64,000 nt of DNA from Lathyrus oleraceus (GCF_024323335.1 NC_066579.1:354027400-354091399); one strand, 5' to 3'. Shown: positions 22,691-34,673, numbered from the stretch's first letter. Notes: generated from the sequence alone by a model not told the origin. Made by a program: numbers and translations.

Positions 22691-25108
22691 TTAGGTGAGA
22701 CAGATTTTTTCGATTGGACCACCCTCTTGGTCTTGTATGTACGGTTTAACTCTCTGCCCATTTACCTTGAACTTGTCTCCGTTTGTTGGATTTCTTAGTT
22801 CAACGACTTCATGCACAAATACTTTCTGTATCTCAAAGGGTCCCGACCATCGTGACCTTAGTTTCCCTGGGAAGAGCTTGAACCTTGAGTGGAATAATAA
22901 CACCAATTGTCCTTCCTGAAGGTCTTTCTTCTGAATGCGCCTGTCATGCCAGGTTTTGGTTTGCTCTTTGTATATCTTAGCATTCTCATACGCTCGATTT
23001 CTGAATTCTTCCAGCTCTTGTAATTGGAGGATCCGAGATTTACCCGCTTTGGAAAGATCATAGTTGAGGAATTTGGTGGCCCACAACGCTCTATGCTCAA
23101 GTTCGAGTGGTAGGTGACAAGCTTTACCATATACTAACTGATATGGGGACATACCTATTGGTGTTTTGAATGTTGTTCGGTATGCCCAAAGTGCGTCATC
23201 GAGCTTGATTGACCAATCTTTTCGTGAGGCACTAACAGTCTTTACTAGGATATGCTTTATTTGTCGACTGAATACCTTAACCTGTCCACTAGTCTGGGGG
23301 TGGTATGGTGTGGCGATTCTATGCTTGACATTGTATTTCCGCAGTAGGTTCTCCATCAACTTATTTAGGAAATCGGTACCTTCGTCACTAATCAGTGCTC
23401 TTGGTACCCCAAACCGTGCGAAGATACAATTCTTGAGGAAATTTATTACCACCTTTGCATCATTCGTGGGCAGTGCCACTGCTTTCACCCATTTTAACAC
23501 ATAGTCAACCGCAACCAGAATGTATTGCTTTCCAAAGGAAGGTGGGAAGGGTCCCATAAAATCTATCCCCCACACATCGAACAGTTCGACCTCTAACATG
23601 GCATTCTGAGGCATCTGATTTCTTTTGGATATGTTGCCTGTTCTCTGACATCTGTCGCACTCTTTTACCACTACTTGTGCATCTTTGAACAATGTAGGCC
23701 AGTACAATCCAGACTGGAGGACTTTGGCTGCGGTTCCGTCTCCATTAAAATGTCCTCCATATTCTGAGTTATGACAGGCTTTTAAGATGTCCCTCTGCTC
23801 TTCCTCTAGAACACATCTCCTGACCAGGCCATCTAATCCCTTTTTGTAAAGGAATGGATCATCCCACACATAGAACCTACAATCATGCAAAAACTTTTTT
23901 CGTTAGTTAGAGTCAAAGTCATCAGGTATCAGTCCACCTACCACAAAGTTCGCGTAATCGGCGAACCATGGTATATGCGTAACGGCTAGAATACGTTCGT
24001 CCGTGAACTCATCTCTAATGGGGTGTTTTTCTTCTGTTTCTTGAATCGGAGTCATCCGAGACAAGTGATCAGCAAACAATGTTTTCACTACCCTTTTTGT
24101 CTCTGATTTCCAGGTCGAATTCTTGTAGTAGTAGGATCCATCGCAGCAGCCTTGGCTTTGATTCCTGTTTGGCAAAAAGATATTTTAAAGCAGCATGGTC
24201 AGCATATACAATTACCTTTGATCCCAGCAGATAGGATCTGAACTTATCAAACGCGTATACCACCGCCAAGAGTTCTTTTTCTGTGGTTGCATAGTCCATT
24301 TGAGCAGGGTTTAGTACGTGGCTTGCATAATAGATTACATGCAAGAGCTTCTCCTTGCATTGCCCTAGTACTGCCCCTACTGCGTTATCACTCGCATCAC
24401 ACATTATCTCAAAAGGAAGAGACCAATCTGGGGGGCGCTGACACCAGCTCCTTTTTCAAGGCCTCGAAGGCTTTCCTGCATTCCTTGTCAAATAAGAACA
24501 GGGTATCTTTTACTAGCAGACTAGTCAGTGGTTTGGAAATCTTGGAGAAATCTTTTATGAACCTGCGGTAGAAACCCGCATGTCCTAAGAAACTTCGGAT
24601 GCCTTTTTCGTTTACCGGTGGTGGTAAATTTTCTATTACCTCCACTTTTGCTACGTCCGAGATCTTGTGTCCCAAGACTATTCCTTCCCGGACTATGAAG
24701 TGACATTTTTCCCAATTCAGGATCAAATTTGTTTGCTGGAATCTTTCTAACACAAGTGACAAGTTAGTCAAACAATTATCAAATGAAGAACCGGATACTG
24801 AAAAGTCATCCATAAATACTTCCATATGCTTTTCGAGCATGTCAGCAAAGATTGAAGTCATACACCTTTGAAAGGTGGTCAGTGCGTTGCACAATCCAAA
24901 TGGCATCCTTCTATAAGCAAAAATACAATAGGGGCATGTGAATGCAGTTACCTTTCCAGCATTTGATCAATGAATGGTAACTGGAAGTGATCCTTCCTTG
25001 TTGCCACATTTACTCTTCTGTAATTGATGCACACTCTCCAACCTGTAACAGTTCGGGTTGGAATTAACTCATTTTTTTCATTTTTCATTACCATTGTGCC
25101 CCCCTTTT
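22691..25108 (-). pseudogene. Athila pol: RT (C-terminal part), RNase H and integrase, broken
   Basis: Coming out of the element D insertion (25108), the RT block VTGWRVCINYRRVNVATRKDHFQL is seen. A deletion near 24955 removes the segment that normally holds the first RT catalytic aspartate. RT resumes at RRMPFGLCNA and keeps the second motif as FMDD (EVFMDDFSVSG). A frameshift near 24410 leads into RNase H ([44 protein letters not shown]). Integrase (23890-22691) has the H-H-C-C zinc site ([14 protein letters not shown]) and catalytic blocks WGIDFMG and ISDEGTDF. The third catalytic residue appears to be Lys ([11 protein letters not shown]) where the family has Glu. The frame ends at 22691. 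Stops and shifts also occur at 23903-24175. Confidence 0.88.
25104..25108. repeat. Target site duplication of element D, left copy
   Basis: CTTTT immediately precedes the TGTTGG terminus and is repeated at 32538-32542. Confidence 0.85.
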
Positions 25109-26463
25109 TGTTGGAGAATTGCCATCCAAGGTGCAGCGGAATTTAAAAATTTCTCCATTTTGTGATCCTTACGAATGGGCATGATCAGTGATAGAATCGT
25201 TACCTCTTGTGGCGATTCAAACCTTTGGTGCAGATCTCTGATAATGATCAAAACCTTTGATACAGATCCACGGGGCGATCACGAACGTTGAACGATGACA
25301 ACGTCTCTACTCAGTCCACACGAACGGATTCCTTCAATCGCAGTGCTAGCTGTTATGAATGAAGGCTTTGAGTGAGAGAGAGATACGAAATTCCAACTCT
25401 TCAGTTGTGTTTTCTGTCTCAGTGAGTGACAATGCTTCTACCCAAGGGGTTCTATTTATAGAACCACTTGTGTGGGCTTCAAGCCAAAAAGCCCACTTAA
25501 GTGCATTTTGGCCCATATCTCATAAAATGCCAAAATCACTTAAGTATTTGGTACCTTACCATATTTCGTATTCTACTTAAGTGCACCGTACCTTACGATG
25601 TTCCTTAGTTTTTCTATCTCTCATCAATCCGTCCTTTGTGTGTGACCCTATAGGTTTTCGCGGCGTTGGCAATTATATTAAATCACGCATTTAACATAAT
25701 AAACAGTGAGCGGTATCTAGCAACACATCACTACTACCCAAGTCACGAAAATGTCATGTGATCTGACAAAACCTCCTGTGATAATAATTATGTGTATAAT
25801 TACCCCTTTGCCCTTATGTCTATATTGAACACAAGGTATAGACCGTGTCACCCTTGTCCAGTTCAATATTGGGCCCATAGACATTTATCCTGTTACGCAG
25901 GATTGGCAAATTCCATCTAGGACACTCATGTCCCTCAGCATGCTTTGTGGAGTACCCATCAACTGTCTTTATGGTTATCCAGTTACGGACAACGTTGGAT
26001 CAGCAATAAAGCACTCGACTCTACATCTAGGATCCATAGTGGTTTCAGGTCGAAGAGTGGTATACACTATTATCACCATGAGAATAACTTATGACACTTT
26101 GCATAACTTTCTATATAGTATTCTCATAGCGGGTCAATCCGGTATAAATATTACTCCTAATATTCATACCTATGTTTAAGACTTGATAACTCTTTATCCA
26201 TGATCCATGAGATGTGATCATCAGTCTACAAACATAATAGTCTTAATGCTTTAATGTTATCCCACTTCACATTAAAGCTCGACTACGGATACTTTAAGAA
26301 CAGTGTCCTTATGTTTAATGTGTTCTCATGATTAAGTCACACTTAATACATTAAATGGACTATCTATTCCAGGGACTTTATTAATCAACCATAATAAAGA
26401 AAATGCCTTTAAATAATTCGATACAAGTACCAAAAGTATTGGCCTCTAGGGCTTACACCAACA
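25109..26463 (-). repeat. 3' LTR of copia element D (1355 bp)
   Basis: It begins TGTTGGAGAATT and ends ACACCAACA on the plus strand, a perfect 6-bp TGTTGG/CCAACA terminal inverted repeat. The adjacent CTCCCACTAGC reads as a PPT on the minus strand (GCTAGTGGGAG). The TATA box lies at 25453-25460 (minus). Confidence 0.95.
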
Positions 26464-27230
26464 ATCTCCCACTAGCACTAGAGCCAATCAGGCATACCCC
26501 GTATGCTCATTGATCTAGTATGGCCATCATGCTTCTGCTGCGCAAGAGGCTTTGTCAGTGGGTCAACTATATTGTCAAGTGTAGGTACTTTACATATTTT
26601 CACACAACGTCTAAGTATGTGTTTGGATCGTTGGTGAGATCTAGGCTCCTTAGCTTGTGCGATAACACCATTGTTATCATAATAGAGATCAATGGGAGCC
26701 ACAATGCTAGGGACTATGCCAAGTTTATTGATCCAAACAGCTTCCTTTGCTGCACTTAAGGCAGCAATATACTCGGCCTCAATTGTAGAATCAGCAACTG
26801 CATCTTGCGTTGAACTTTTCAAGCTCACAGTGCCACCATTTAAGCAAAACACATAACCAGATTGGAATCATTCATATTAAAGCGTCTCAGCACTTTGTCT
26901 ATGTATGTACTCTGACTTAAGCAGTTTTGTGATCTATCTCTATAGATTCTGATTCCTAATATATAGGCTGCTTCACCTAAGTCCTTCATAGAAAAGCATT
27001 TCCCCAACCAAGACTTTACTTGTTGCAGGGTAGGGATATCGATTCCAATGAGTAATATGTCATCTACATATAATACCAGGAATACGATCATGCTCCCACT
27101 AACCTTCTTGTAGACACAAGGCTCATCTTCGTTCTTGATGAATCCATGCAGTTTTACTGTTTCATCAAGGCGAAGATTCCATGAGTAGGTCACAGGCTCA
27201 TCTTGATCCATGAGTAATACATCACCTTGA
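26464..27230 (-). pseudogene. copia RT (partial) and RNase H remnant
   Basis: The RT part (about 27230-26840) keeps GFIKNEDEPCVYKK and the catalytic LYVDDILLIG, followed by the VKSWLGKCFSMKDLGEAAYILGI block. The N-terminal half of RT, including the first catalytic aspartate, is missing. RNase H (26852-26478) overlaps in another frame: KSSTQDAVADSTIEAEYIA, then AAKEAVWI and DNNGVIAQAKEPRSHQRSKHI, ending GMPDWL. The linker between RT and RNase H is lost, with a frameshift near 26845. The ORF ends just before the PPT. Confidence 0.85.
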
Positions 27231-27942
27231 TCAGATATCCATATATCTCAGGTAGGTGACGTATCCTGCCTGACCTACGTTGGTCTTGTTCTACTTGAGC
27301 AGGTTGCTCTTACACAACTACTTATGTTTCCTGCTCTAATTCCTCCATAGGTGTATCGATGCTTTGTGATTCTTGAATTTCTTCAAGCTCTACTTTCCTC
27401 CCACTGGTTCCTTTGGAATTAAAATCCTTTTCTAGGAAAACTCCAGTTCGAGCGACAAACACTTTGCCCTCCGAAGGATTGTAGAAGTAATATCCTCTTG
27501 TTTCTTTAGGATACCCCCACAAATAAGCATTGGTCAGATTTGGGCTTAAGCTTCGTTGAAATTTGTCGTTTCACATAAACTTCGCAACCCCAAATCTTCA
27601 TGTAAGACATATGTGGTTTCTTACCACTCCATATCTCATATGGTGTCTTTTCAACCTTTTGGATGGAACACGGTTAAGTGTGTAAGCTGATGTCAATGGT
27701 GTATGTCCTCAAAAGGAGTTTGGAAGATTGGTGTGACTCATCATGGATCGGACCATGTCCAACAGGGTTCGATTTCTTCTCTCAGATACACCATTCCATT
27801 GGGGTGTTCCAGGAGGAGTGAGTTGGGATAGGATCCCACACTCTTTCAGATGGTCATCAAACTCTAGGCTTAAATATTCACCACTTCGATCTGATCGAAG
27901 AGTTTTAATATTCTTACCTAGTTGGTTTTAACTCGTTAGGTT
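27231..27942 (-). pseudogene. copia integrase C-terminal remnant
   Basis: Between gag-protease and RT, only the later part of integrase can be traced: KNIKTLRSDRSGEYLS, the conserved PGTPQWNGVSERRNRTLLDMVRSMM, then GYPKETRGYYFYNPSEGKVFVARTGVFLE. The N-terminal zinc site and the first catalytic aspartate are missing, so deletion has joined the protease end directly to the catalytic core end. Several frameshifts and stops are present (for example near 27680 and 27560). The final acidic stretch (GTSGRKVELEEIQESQSI) precedes the RT remnant. Confidence 0.8.
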
Positions 27943-29208
27943 TCACCCTTTTGTATTAATGTTATTAATAGGCATTTCAAGATCAAGGACATATAGTCCA
28001 TTGTTCATTTGTGCAGTAGCATAGAATATATCATTCAAATAAATTGAGCAACAATTGTTCTTTATTATAAATGAAAAACCAAACTTGTCCAAACAAGCAA
28101 TGGAAATAAAATTCCTGCTAATTGCAGGTACATAATAACAGTTCTCTAACTGAATTATTAAACCACTAGGTAAAGTTAATACAAAAGTTCCTACGACTAA
28201 AGCAGCAACCTTTGCTCCATAGCCAACTCGTAGGTCGACTTTACCTTTTGCCAAATCTCTACTCCTTTTTAGTTCCTGCACATTTGTACAAATGTGAGAA
28301 CTGCATCCAGTATCTAATACCCATGATGCAGAAGTAGATAAATTAATAACAAAAATACCTGAAGTTGAAGTCTCAACTCCATTCTTCTTATCTTCCAGGT
28401 ACTTTGGGCAGTTCCTCTTCCAGTGTCCGGTCTTACCGCAATGGAAGCAGGTTCCTTCTTTTGCTATGCCTCCACTAGGCTTCAAAGCAGCAGTGGATCT
28501 GGGATTGGCAACTTCCTTGCCCTTCCCCTTATCACTCTGCTTAGTGGGCCTTTTGTTCTGTCTCTTTCCATTTCCGATCATCAGAATGGACTTCTCTTTT
28601 GACTTCAGATTCTGCTCGACAGTTCTTAACATGGCGAGCAGTTCAGGAAGAGATTTGTCCATATCAATCATATTGAAATTTAGGACAAATTGACTGAAAC
28701 TATCTGGCAATGATTGCAAGATCAAATCAGTTGCAAGTTCCTTTTCGAGGGGAAAACCCAATCTCTCAAGGTTTTCCACATACCCAATCATCTTGAGTAC
28801 ATGGGGACCTACAGGGGCTCCCTCTGCTAACTTGCCTTGAAAAAGGGCTTTTGAAACTTCAAACCTCTCATGCCTTGCTTGCTCTTGATAGAGCAACTTC
28901 AGGTGTTCGATCATATCGAACACTGACATGTTCTCATGTTGCTTTTGCAATTCTGAGTTCATGGTAGCCAGCATGAGACAAGCAGTTTCATTGGCATCAT
29001 CGACATGCTTCTTATAAGCATCTCTTTCTGCCTTAGGTGCAGAACTAGGAGGTTCCTCTTCAGGAACAGGTGTCTCCAAGACATACAGCTTTTTATCATG
29101 TTTGAGGACAATCATCAGGTTTCGGTGCCAATCCATAAAATTTGTCCCAGACAATTTTTCCTTATCAAGGATTGATCACAGGATGTTGTTAGAGGTGTTT
29201 GTTGTCAT
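27943..29208 (-). pseudogene. copia gag and protease, premature stop at codon 11
   Basis: The likely start ATG is at 29208-29206 (MTTNTSNN). A TGA at 29178-29176 stops it, after which the frame is open to 27943. Gag contains LSGTNFMDWHRNLMIVL, the UBN2-type helical core (KKHVDDANETACLMLATM, LEKELATDLILQSLPDSF) and a CX2CX4HX4C zinc knuckle (CFHCGKTGHWKRNC). The aspartic protease follows with catalytic DTGCSSHIC and the LRVGYGAKVAALVVGTF block. Translation could restart at the in-frame Met at 29154. The frame ends NNINTKG, where integrase would normally begin. Confidence 0.88.
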
Positions 29209-30221
29209 GGTAATCTACATAAGGATTAATGAAAATATAAGTATCATTGACATATTCAATTAGGCCTTTAATTAAATATGCTCCCACTATTTTACTCAAA
29301 ACAAATGACCCTCATCATCTGCTTCGGAAAATCCTATTGGAAGATTTTCTAGTGGGTCGAGATCCATATTTCACTTCGTTCTAAGTCCGCGTAGGCGGAT
29401 TACACAAAACTAGGTTATTTAGGTAGGAACTCCTTTCAATTGTATCTCATACAACTCTCGAAAATTTCAATTGGGTGAATAACTCCTTATTCCAATCCAT
29501 CATATGGATTATTCCCAACTCTTGCTTCTAAACATATATATATAATCTTATTATAATTTGTTTAGTTAAGTTTGACCCATTGTTTTAACAGTTGGATATT
29601 ACAATTATCCCATCGCACCTTACTAATATATAGATCATGCACCTCGCGTAGGCGAAACCTACATTATCCATTACTAGTCTTGATGAGTGTTAAAACTTGG
29701 AAAGCATAAACTTAATATTTAATTTGAGGGAATTGCAATTTTTCTGATCTCACCGGCTTGTTTATCATATAAACCGTCTCTCACATGCATCAACATACAT
29801 TCACATACATCAACATACATACAAACAATAATGAAACAGTTATGGCCCCTAGTGCAATTGTTCTCCCAAGCCAATGAGAGAACCTAAGCTAACCTACAAC
29901 GATCTAAGCTTCTCCAAGCAAGATCTTCAAGGTTGTCCTCCTTTGGCACTGACTTCTTTGCTTTCTTCATATCATTACATTACATGAAAGAAACTCGTTT
30001 TACATACGAGGGAGTGAGATGAGAAAAGAAGTTACATTTGGGAGATTAAGAGAGAGGCACGACACGCAGGTCGTATTTTAAAAACCCAAAACAAAACAAA
30101 AGAAGACTAAGGCCATAACCGATCACCACAAGTGAATAATAAACACTTTATTATTTTTATTAATTCCTTTAATTAATTAAAATCAAATTAAATTTCGACA
30201 ACCGATCACACTACGCAGAGT

Positions 30222-30322
30222 TAGCCGGGGGTCCGCTGCCCGGATAGCGGGAACGGGTGTTCCGCTGCCCGGTCAGCGGACGGTGGTTCCGCTGCCCGGT
30301 CAAGGGGGCAGCGCCCCTGCTC
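30222..30322. repeat. GC-rich CCGCTGCCCGG repeats
   Basis: Three copies of TCCGCTGCCCGG in about 100 bp, with CAGCGG/CCGCTG self-complementarity and GGGGGCAGCGCCCCTGC. The GC content is strikingly higher than the flanks. Confidence 0.85.
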
Positions 30323-30428
30323 GAAAATTTTAATGAACAATTCCTTTAAAATTGACGTCGTTTTTCGTATCAACACTTGATACTTCAAAGCACTTTTTCT
30401 AGCCGAACGGGTGATTTTTTTTTCTTGC

Positions 30429-30757
30429 GTTAACCGGTTAACCGTATGCGTTAACCGGTTAACACTGTTTGAAAACTTTTAGAAAATCCTTTTCTGCCTT
30501 GCGTTAACCGGTTAACCATATGCGTTAACCGGTTAACACTGTTTGAAAATGTCTTGGAAAATTGTTTTCCGCCTTAGGTTAACCGGTTAACCAAATGCGT
30601 TAACCGGTTAACACTGTTTGAAAATCTCAAAAATTTTATTTCGCATTCCGTTAACCGGTTAACCATATGCGTTAACCGGTTAACACTGTTCCAAAAATGT
30701 TTAGAAGGCTGTATTCAGTTTCTCGTTAACCGGTTAACCATACGCGTTAACCGTTAA
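30429..30757. repeat. GTTAACCGGTTAAC palindrome array
   Basis: Five pairs of the 14-bp perfect palindrome GTTAACCGGTTAAC, spaced by CNTATGC within a pair and by about 73 bp between pairs. Nine sites are perfect and the last lacks a few bases. Each pair is followed by ACTGTT and T-rich sequence. Confidence 0.92.
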
Positions 30758-31167
30758 CACTGTTCGGAAAAGTGTTTAGAACGCACAACTCTTGTGCAGT
30801 CAAACCCCAATCGCATAACTCTCTGACAACACAACCCTTGTGCCGTCACTAACCCTGATGCACAAATTTCAGACCGTCAAACACATCTCGATTGTTAATT
30901 CAGTATGATTGATCAACACGTCATTGCTTCACCATACTAATGTCGGATCAAGAAGCAAACGACCATTGATCGCTCAAAGGAAAACAATCATCGAGGGTTT
31001 GAATGAACGAAACGAGGACACTATATCATATATAATGTATTTTGCATCAGGATTACATATATCACATATATGTAACTTGATCGATCTCAATTTAACCTTT
31101 GATTCATTCTGTCTTTAATCATATTATTACAGAACAAAAATAGTTATCAGATTCATGGTTTCGTAAG

Positions 31168-31181
31168 TGGCTCTGATACCA
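31168..31181 (-). promoter_or_regulatory. Primer binding site of copia element D
   Basis: The plus strand reads TGGCTCTGATACCA; the minus strand TGGTATCAGAGCCA is the usual PBS complementary to the initiator methionine tRNA in plant copia elements. Confidence 0.9.
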
Positions 31182-31182
31182 C

Positions 31183-32537
31183 GGTTGGAGAATTGCCATT
31201 CAAGGCGCAGCGGAATTTAAAAATTTCTCCATTTAGTGATCCTTACGAATGGGCATGATCAGTGATAGAATCGTTACCTCTTGTGGCGATTCAAACCTTT
31301 GGTGCAGATCTCTGATAATGATCAAAACCTTTGATACAGATCCACGGGGCGATCACGAACGTTGAACGATGACAACGTCTCTACTCAGTCCACACGAACG
31401 GATTCCTTCAATCGCAGTGCTAGCTGTTATGAATGAAGGCTTTGAGTGAGAGAGAGATACGAAATTCCAACTCTTCAGTTGTGTTTTCTGTCTCAGTGAG
31501 TGACAATGCTTCTACCCAAGGGGTTCTATTTATAGAACCACTTGTGTGGGCTTCAAGCCAAAAAGCCCACTTAAGTGCATTTTGGCCCATATCTCATAAA
31601 ATGCCAAAATCACTTAAGTATTTGGTACCTTACCATATTTCGTATTCTACTTAAGTGCACCGTACCTTACGATGTTCCTTAGTTTTTCTATCTCTCATCA
31701 ATCCGTCCTTTGTGTGTGACCCTATAGGTTTTCGCGGCGTTGGCAATTATATTAAATCACGCATTTAACATAATAAACAGTGAGCGGTATCTAGCAACAC
31801 ATCACTACTACCCAAGTCACGAAAATGTCATGTGATCTGACAAAACCTCCTGTGATAATAATTATGTGTATAATTACCCCTTTGCCCTTATGTCTATATT
31901 GAACATAAGGTATAGACCGTGTCACCCTTGTCCAGTTCAATATTGGGCCCATAGACATTTATCCTGTTACGCAGGATTGGCAAATTCCATCTAGGACACT
32001 CATGTCCCTCAGCATGCTTTGTGGAGTACCCATCAACTGTCTTTATGGTTATCCAGTTACGGACAACGTTGGATCAGCAATAAAACACTCGACTCTACAT
32101 CTAGGATCCATAGTGGTTTCAGGTCGAAGAGTGGTATACACTATTATCACCATGAGAATAAGTTATGACACTTTGCATAACTTTCTATATAGTATTCTCA
32201 TAGCGGGTCAATCCGGTATAAATATTACTCCTAATATTCATACCTATGTTTAAGACTTGATAACTCTTTATCCATGATCCATGAGATGTGATCATCAGTC
32301 TACAAACATAATAGTCTTAATGCTTTAATGTTATCCCACTTCACATTAAAGCTCGACTACGGATACTTTAAGAACAATGTCCTTATGTTTAATGTGTTCT
32401 CATGATTAAGTCACACTTAATACATTAAACGGACTATCTATTCTAGGGACTTTATTAATCAACCATAATAAAGAAATTGCCTTTAAATAATTCGATACAA
32501 GTACCAAAAGTATTGGCCTCTAGTGCTTACACCAACA
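31183..32537 (-). repeat. 5' LTR of copia element D (1355 bp)
   Basis: Direct repeat of 25109-26463, same length. The inner terminal base is changed (GG instead of TG on the plus strand at 31183). The TATA box is at 31527-31534 (minus, TATAAATA within TTCTATAAATAGAA). Confidence 0.95.
31527..31534 (-). promoter_or_regulatory. TATA box of copia element D 5' LTR
   Basis: The minus strand reads TATAAATA flanked by the inverted repeat GGTTC/GAACC. The same box lies in the other LTR at 25453-25460. Confidence 0.7.
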
Positions 32538-33607
32538 CTTTTTTGGTACCACGTGGATTGGACTTACCCAAGAGCTATAGGAGATAGGGTAGATTAGGCT
32601 CGCATCCAAGAGTTTTACAACTTCTTTGCGCACCACTTCTTTCATGGCTGGGTTCAGTCTTCGTTGTGGTTGCACTACCGGTTTGTGATCATCTTCCATT
32701 AAGATCTTGTGCATGCAAACATTCGGGCTTATACCTTTTAAGTCCTCAATTGCCCATCCGATTGCACCCTTGTATTTTTTTAGCACTTGAATGAGTTCTA
32801 CCTCTTGGACACTCTGTAGACTAGCATTAATGATATCTGGACATTTTTTCAGTGTAGAAATACATACTTCAGATTTGTTGGTAACTGCTTCAGATTCACC
32901 CCTTTTTTTGGTTCTTCAGTGACATCGGATGGTGGTGGTCTTAGATCTTCCCACCGGTGTGGTCTAGATCTAATCCATTCAGGTTGTTTTTCCATCATAG
33001 CAAGCACCTCAGGCTCTTCTTCATCTTCATTACTTTCAAAAATGGATAAGCTCAAGACCCGGTTTAGTGGTGATTGGGGTCTATGCTATTCATTTTCTTG
33101 AGCAATTACTTGGTCGATTATGTCTATAGTGTTGCCTGTGCCGATATCATCTTTGTATTGCATTTTATTCCTCACATCTATCTTTAACTCTTCATCATAG
33201 ACCTTGAGGGTCATAGTTCCTTCCTCAATATCTATCATACATCCTCCTGTTTCCAAGAAAGGTCTTCCCAATATGAGAGGAATCTCCTCATCCTCCGGCA
33301 TTTCCAGAATGACGAAGTCAACTAGGAAGGCAAACTTGTCAATTTTTAGAAGAACATCTTCCACAATACCATAGGGTCGCCTAACAAAGCGATCCACAAA
33401 CTGAAGTGTCATTCGAGTATCTTGAACAGAACTGATGCCTAATTTCTTATAGATGGATAGTGGTATCAAGCTTACACTTGCTCCTAAGTCAATCAGAGCC
33501 TTCTTCAACTTTCTATCACCAATAGTGCAAGGAATAGTAACTGATCCCCTGTCTTTCTTTTTCACTGGGATTTTCATACCTTGGAGAATGGCACTGCATG
33601 TTTCACT
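32538..33607 (-). pseudogene. Athila C protease and RT entry
   Basis: This is the upstream half of the pol frame of element C, split from 25108 by element D. The protease reads GSVTIPCTIGDRKLKKALI then catalytic DLGASVSLIPLSIYKKLG and LILGRPFLETGGCMIDIEE. The pre-RT linker is broken by frameshifts near 33060 and 32850, then IEDLKGISPNVCMHKI and RT entry ISYSSWVSPIHVVPKK run into the CTTTT target site. At the 5' side the Athila sequence ends near 33607, so gag is lost. Confidence 0.87.
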
Positions 33608-33609
33608 GG

Positions 33610-34030
33610 GATGTTCAGATCGAAGAAGTTTCCGACATTCAGGTTGATGCAACTTGTGGCATTCAGGCCAAGTTTTCCGGTATTCAGACCGAAGTGGCAT
33701 TCAGGCCGATTTTCCGATGTTCAGATCGAAGAAGTTTCCGACGTTCAGGTTGATGCAGCTTGTGGCATTCAGGCCAAGTTTTCCGGTATTCAGACCGAAG
33801 TGGCATTCAGGCCGATTTTCCGATGTTCAGATCGAAGAAGTTTCTGACGTTCAGGTCGACGCAACTTGTGGCATTCAGGCCAGTTTTTCCGGTATTCAGA
33901 CCGAAGTGGCATTCAGGCCAATTTTTCCGATGTTCAGATCGAAGAAGTTCCCGATGTTCAGGTCGACGCAACTTGTGGCATTCAGGCCAGTTTTCCAGTA
34001 TTCAGATCGAAGTGGCATTCAGGCCAGCCT
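33610..34030 (+). repeat. 106-bp tandem repeat in Ogre E 3'UTR
   Basis: About four copies of a 106-bp unit starting near 33655, 33761, 33867 and 33973, built from GGTATTCAGACCGAAGTGG, GATGTTCAGATCGAAGAAG and GGCATTCAGGCC submotifs. Because 106 is not a multiple of three, all plus frames stay open and give repeating peptides that are not proteins. Confidence 0.9.
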
Positions 34031-34369
34031 CTCGGTGTTCAGACCGATATCAATAATCTCATATCTTTCGATGCTCAGATCGAAGTCATTTCCAGTATTC
34101 AGACTGATGAGCGGCATTCAGGCCATGGTTATTTCTGTGTTACCATTTATTTTGGTATCCAGGTTAACATTCTTTTTCGGTATTCAGACCGACTCTCACC
34201 GTACTAGACGGATTCTTCTTTCAAGACCACCTCCTTGCCGATTCTGACAGGCATTGTTACTTCATTTCACTTCAGTGTAAATTTTAAGGCTTTTATTGTA
34301 TTCAATCCCCTGATACCTCGAAAGTGCGAAAGCCGCTGCTATCTTCTTTTCGGGTTTCCAGTTGATTGA

Positions 34370-34380
34370 ATAGGGGCAGC
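34370..34380 (+). promoter_or_regulatory. PPT of Ogre E
   Basis: ATAGGGGCAGC directly precedes the LTR start TGTAATACCCC. The same tract precedes the LTRs of G at 41163 and 54025. Confidence 0.8.
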
Positions 34381-34673
34381 TGTAATACCCCAAAATTTAC
34401 CCTTCATTTTTCCTGGAAGCATGGGATTATGTTTTACTCCTCATTCATGCATTCATTTTTAGGCCATTTTACATTTCATATTGCATTTCATCATGTCAAT
34501 CAGAATTAGATCCAAGAAGCTTGAATATCATCCAAGACACTTTGTGGGTTCTATCTGGGTGATCAGTCAACACAAGGGAATGACTTGAGTTACTTCCAAC
34601 ATGTTCAAATGGGGTCTATTCATCAGTCAAAACGCTAATCTCGAAGGAGCAAAAGTCTGTGCCTGAGCTGTCA

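Larger units (their letters stand above)
29209..31167 (-). other. Leader of copia element D
   Basis: About 1.96 kb between PBS and gag, unusually long for a copia leader. It carries no supported coding sequence. It holds two distinctive arrays: GC-rich CCGCTGCCCGG repeats at 30222-30322 and GTTAACCGGTTAAC palindromes at 30429-30757. Confidence 0.75.
25109..32537 (-). mobile_element. Element D: Ty1/copia retrotransposon nested in Athila C
   Basis: Two 1355-bp LTRs in direct orientation, an initiator-Met-type PBS, and a minus-strand gag-protease-integrase-RT-RNase H order (integrase before RT) identify Ty1/copia. The CTTTT duplication and precise continuation of the Athila RT frame on both sides prove insertion into element C. 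The LTRs differ at roughly 10-11 positions by eye, so insertion is recent. The coding region is heavily deleted. Confidence 0.95.
17720..33607 (-). mobile_element. Element C: Athila-type retrotransposon (Cyclops/Calypso-like), split by element D
   Basis: On the minus strand, protease and RT entry lie at 33607-32538, the copia element D interrupts, and RT, RNase H and integrase follow at 25108-22691. An env-like ORF (21799-20491) and the 3' LTR (17720-19162) complete it. Gag, PBS and 5' LTR are absent: at 33608 the sequence changes to Ogre 3'UTR repeats. The presence of an ORF after integrase is typical of Athila elements such as Cyclops of pea and Calypso of soybean. Confidence 0.88.

Noticed and set aside
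29755..29830. Possible short tandem repeat of CATCAACATACAT in the copia leader
   Set aside because: Only two or three imperfect units; not distinguishable from chance in AT-rich sequence.
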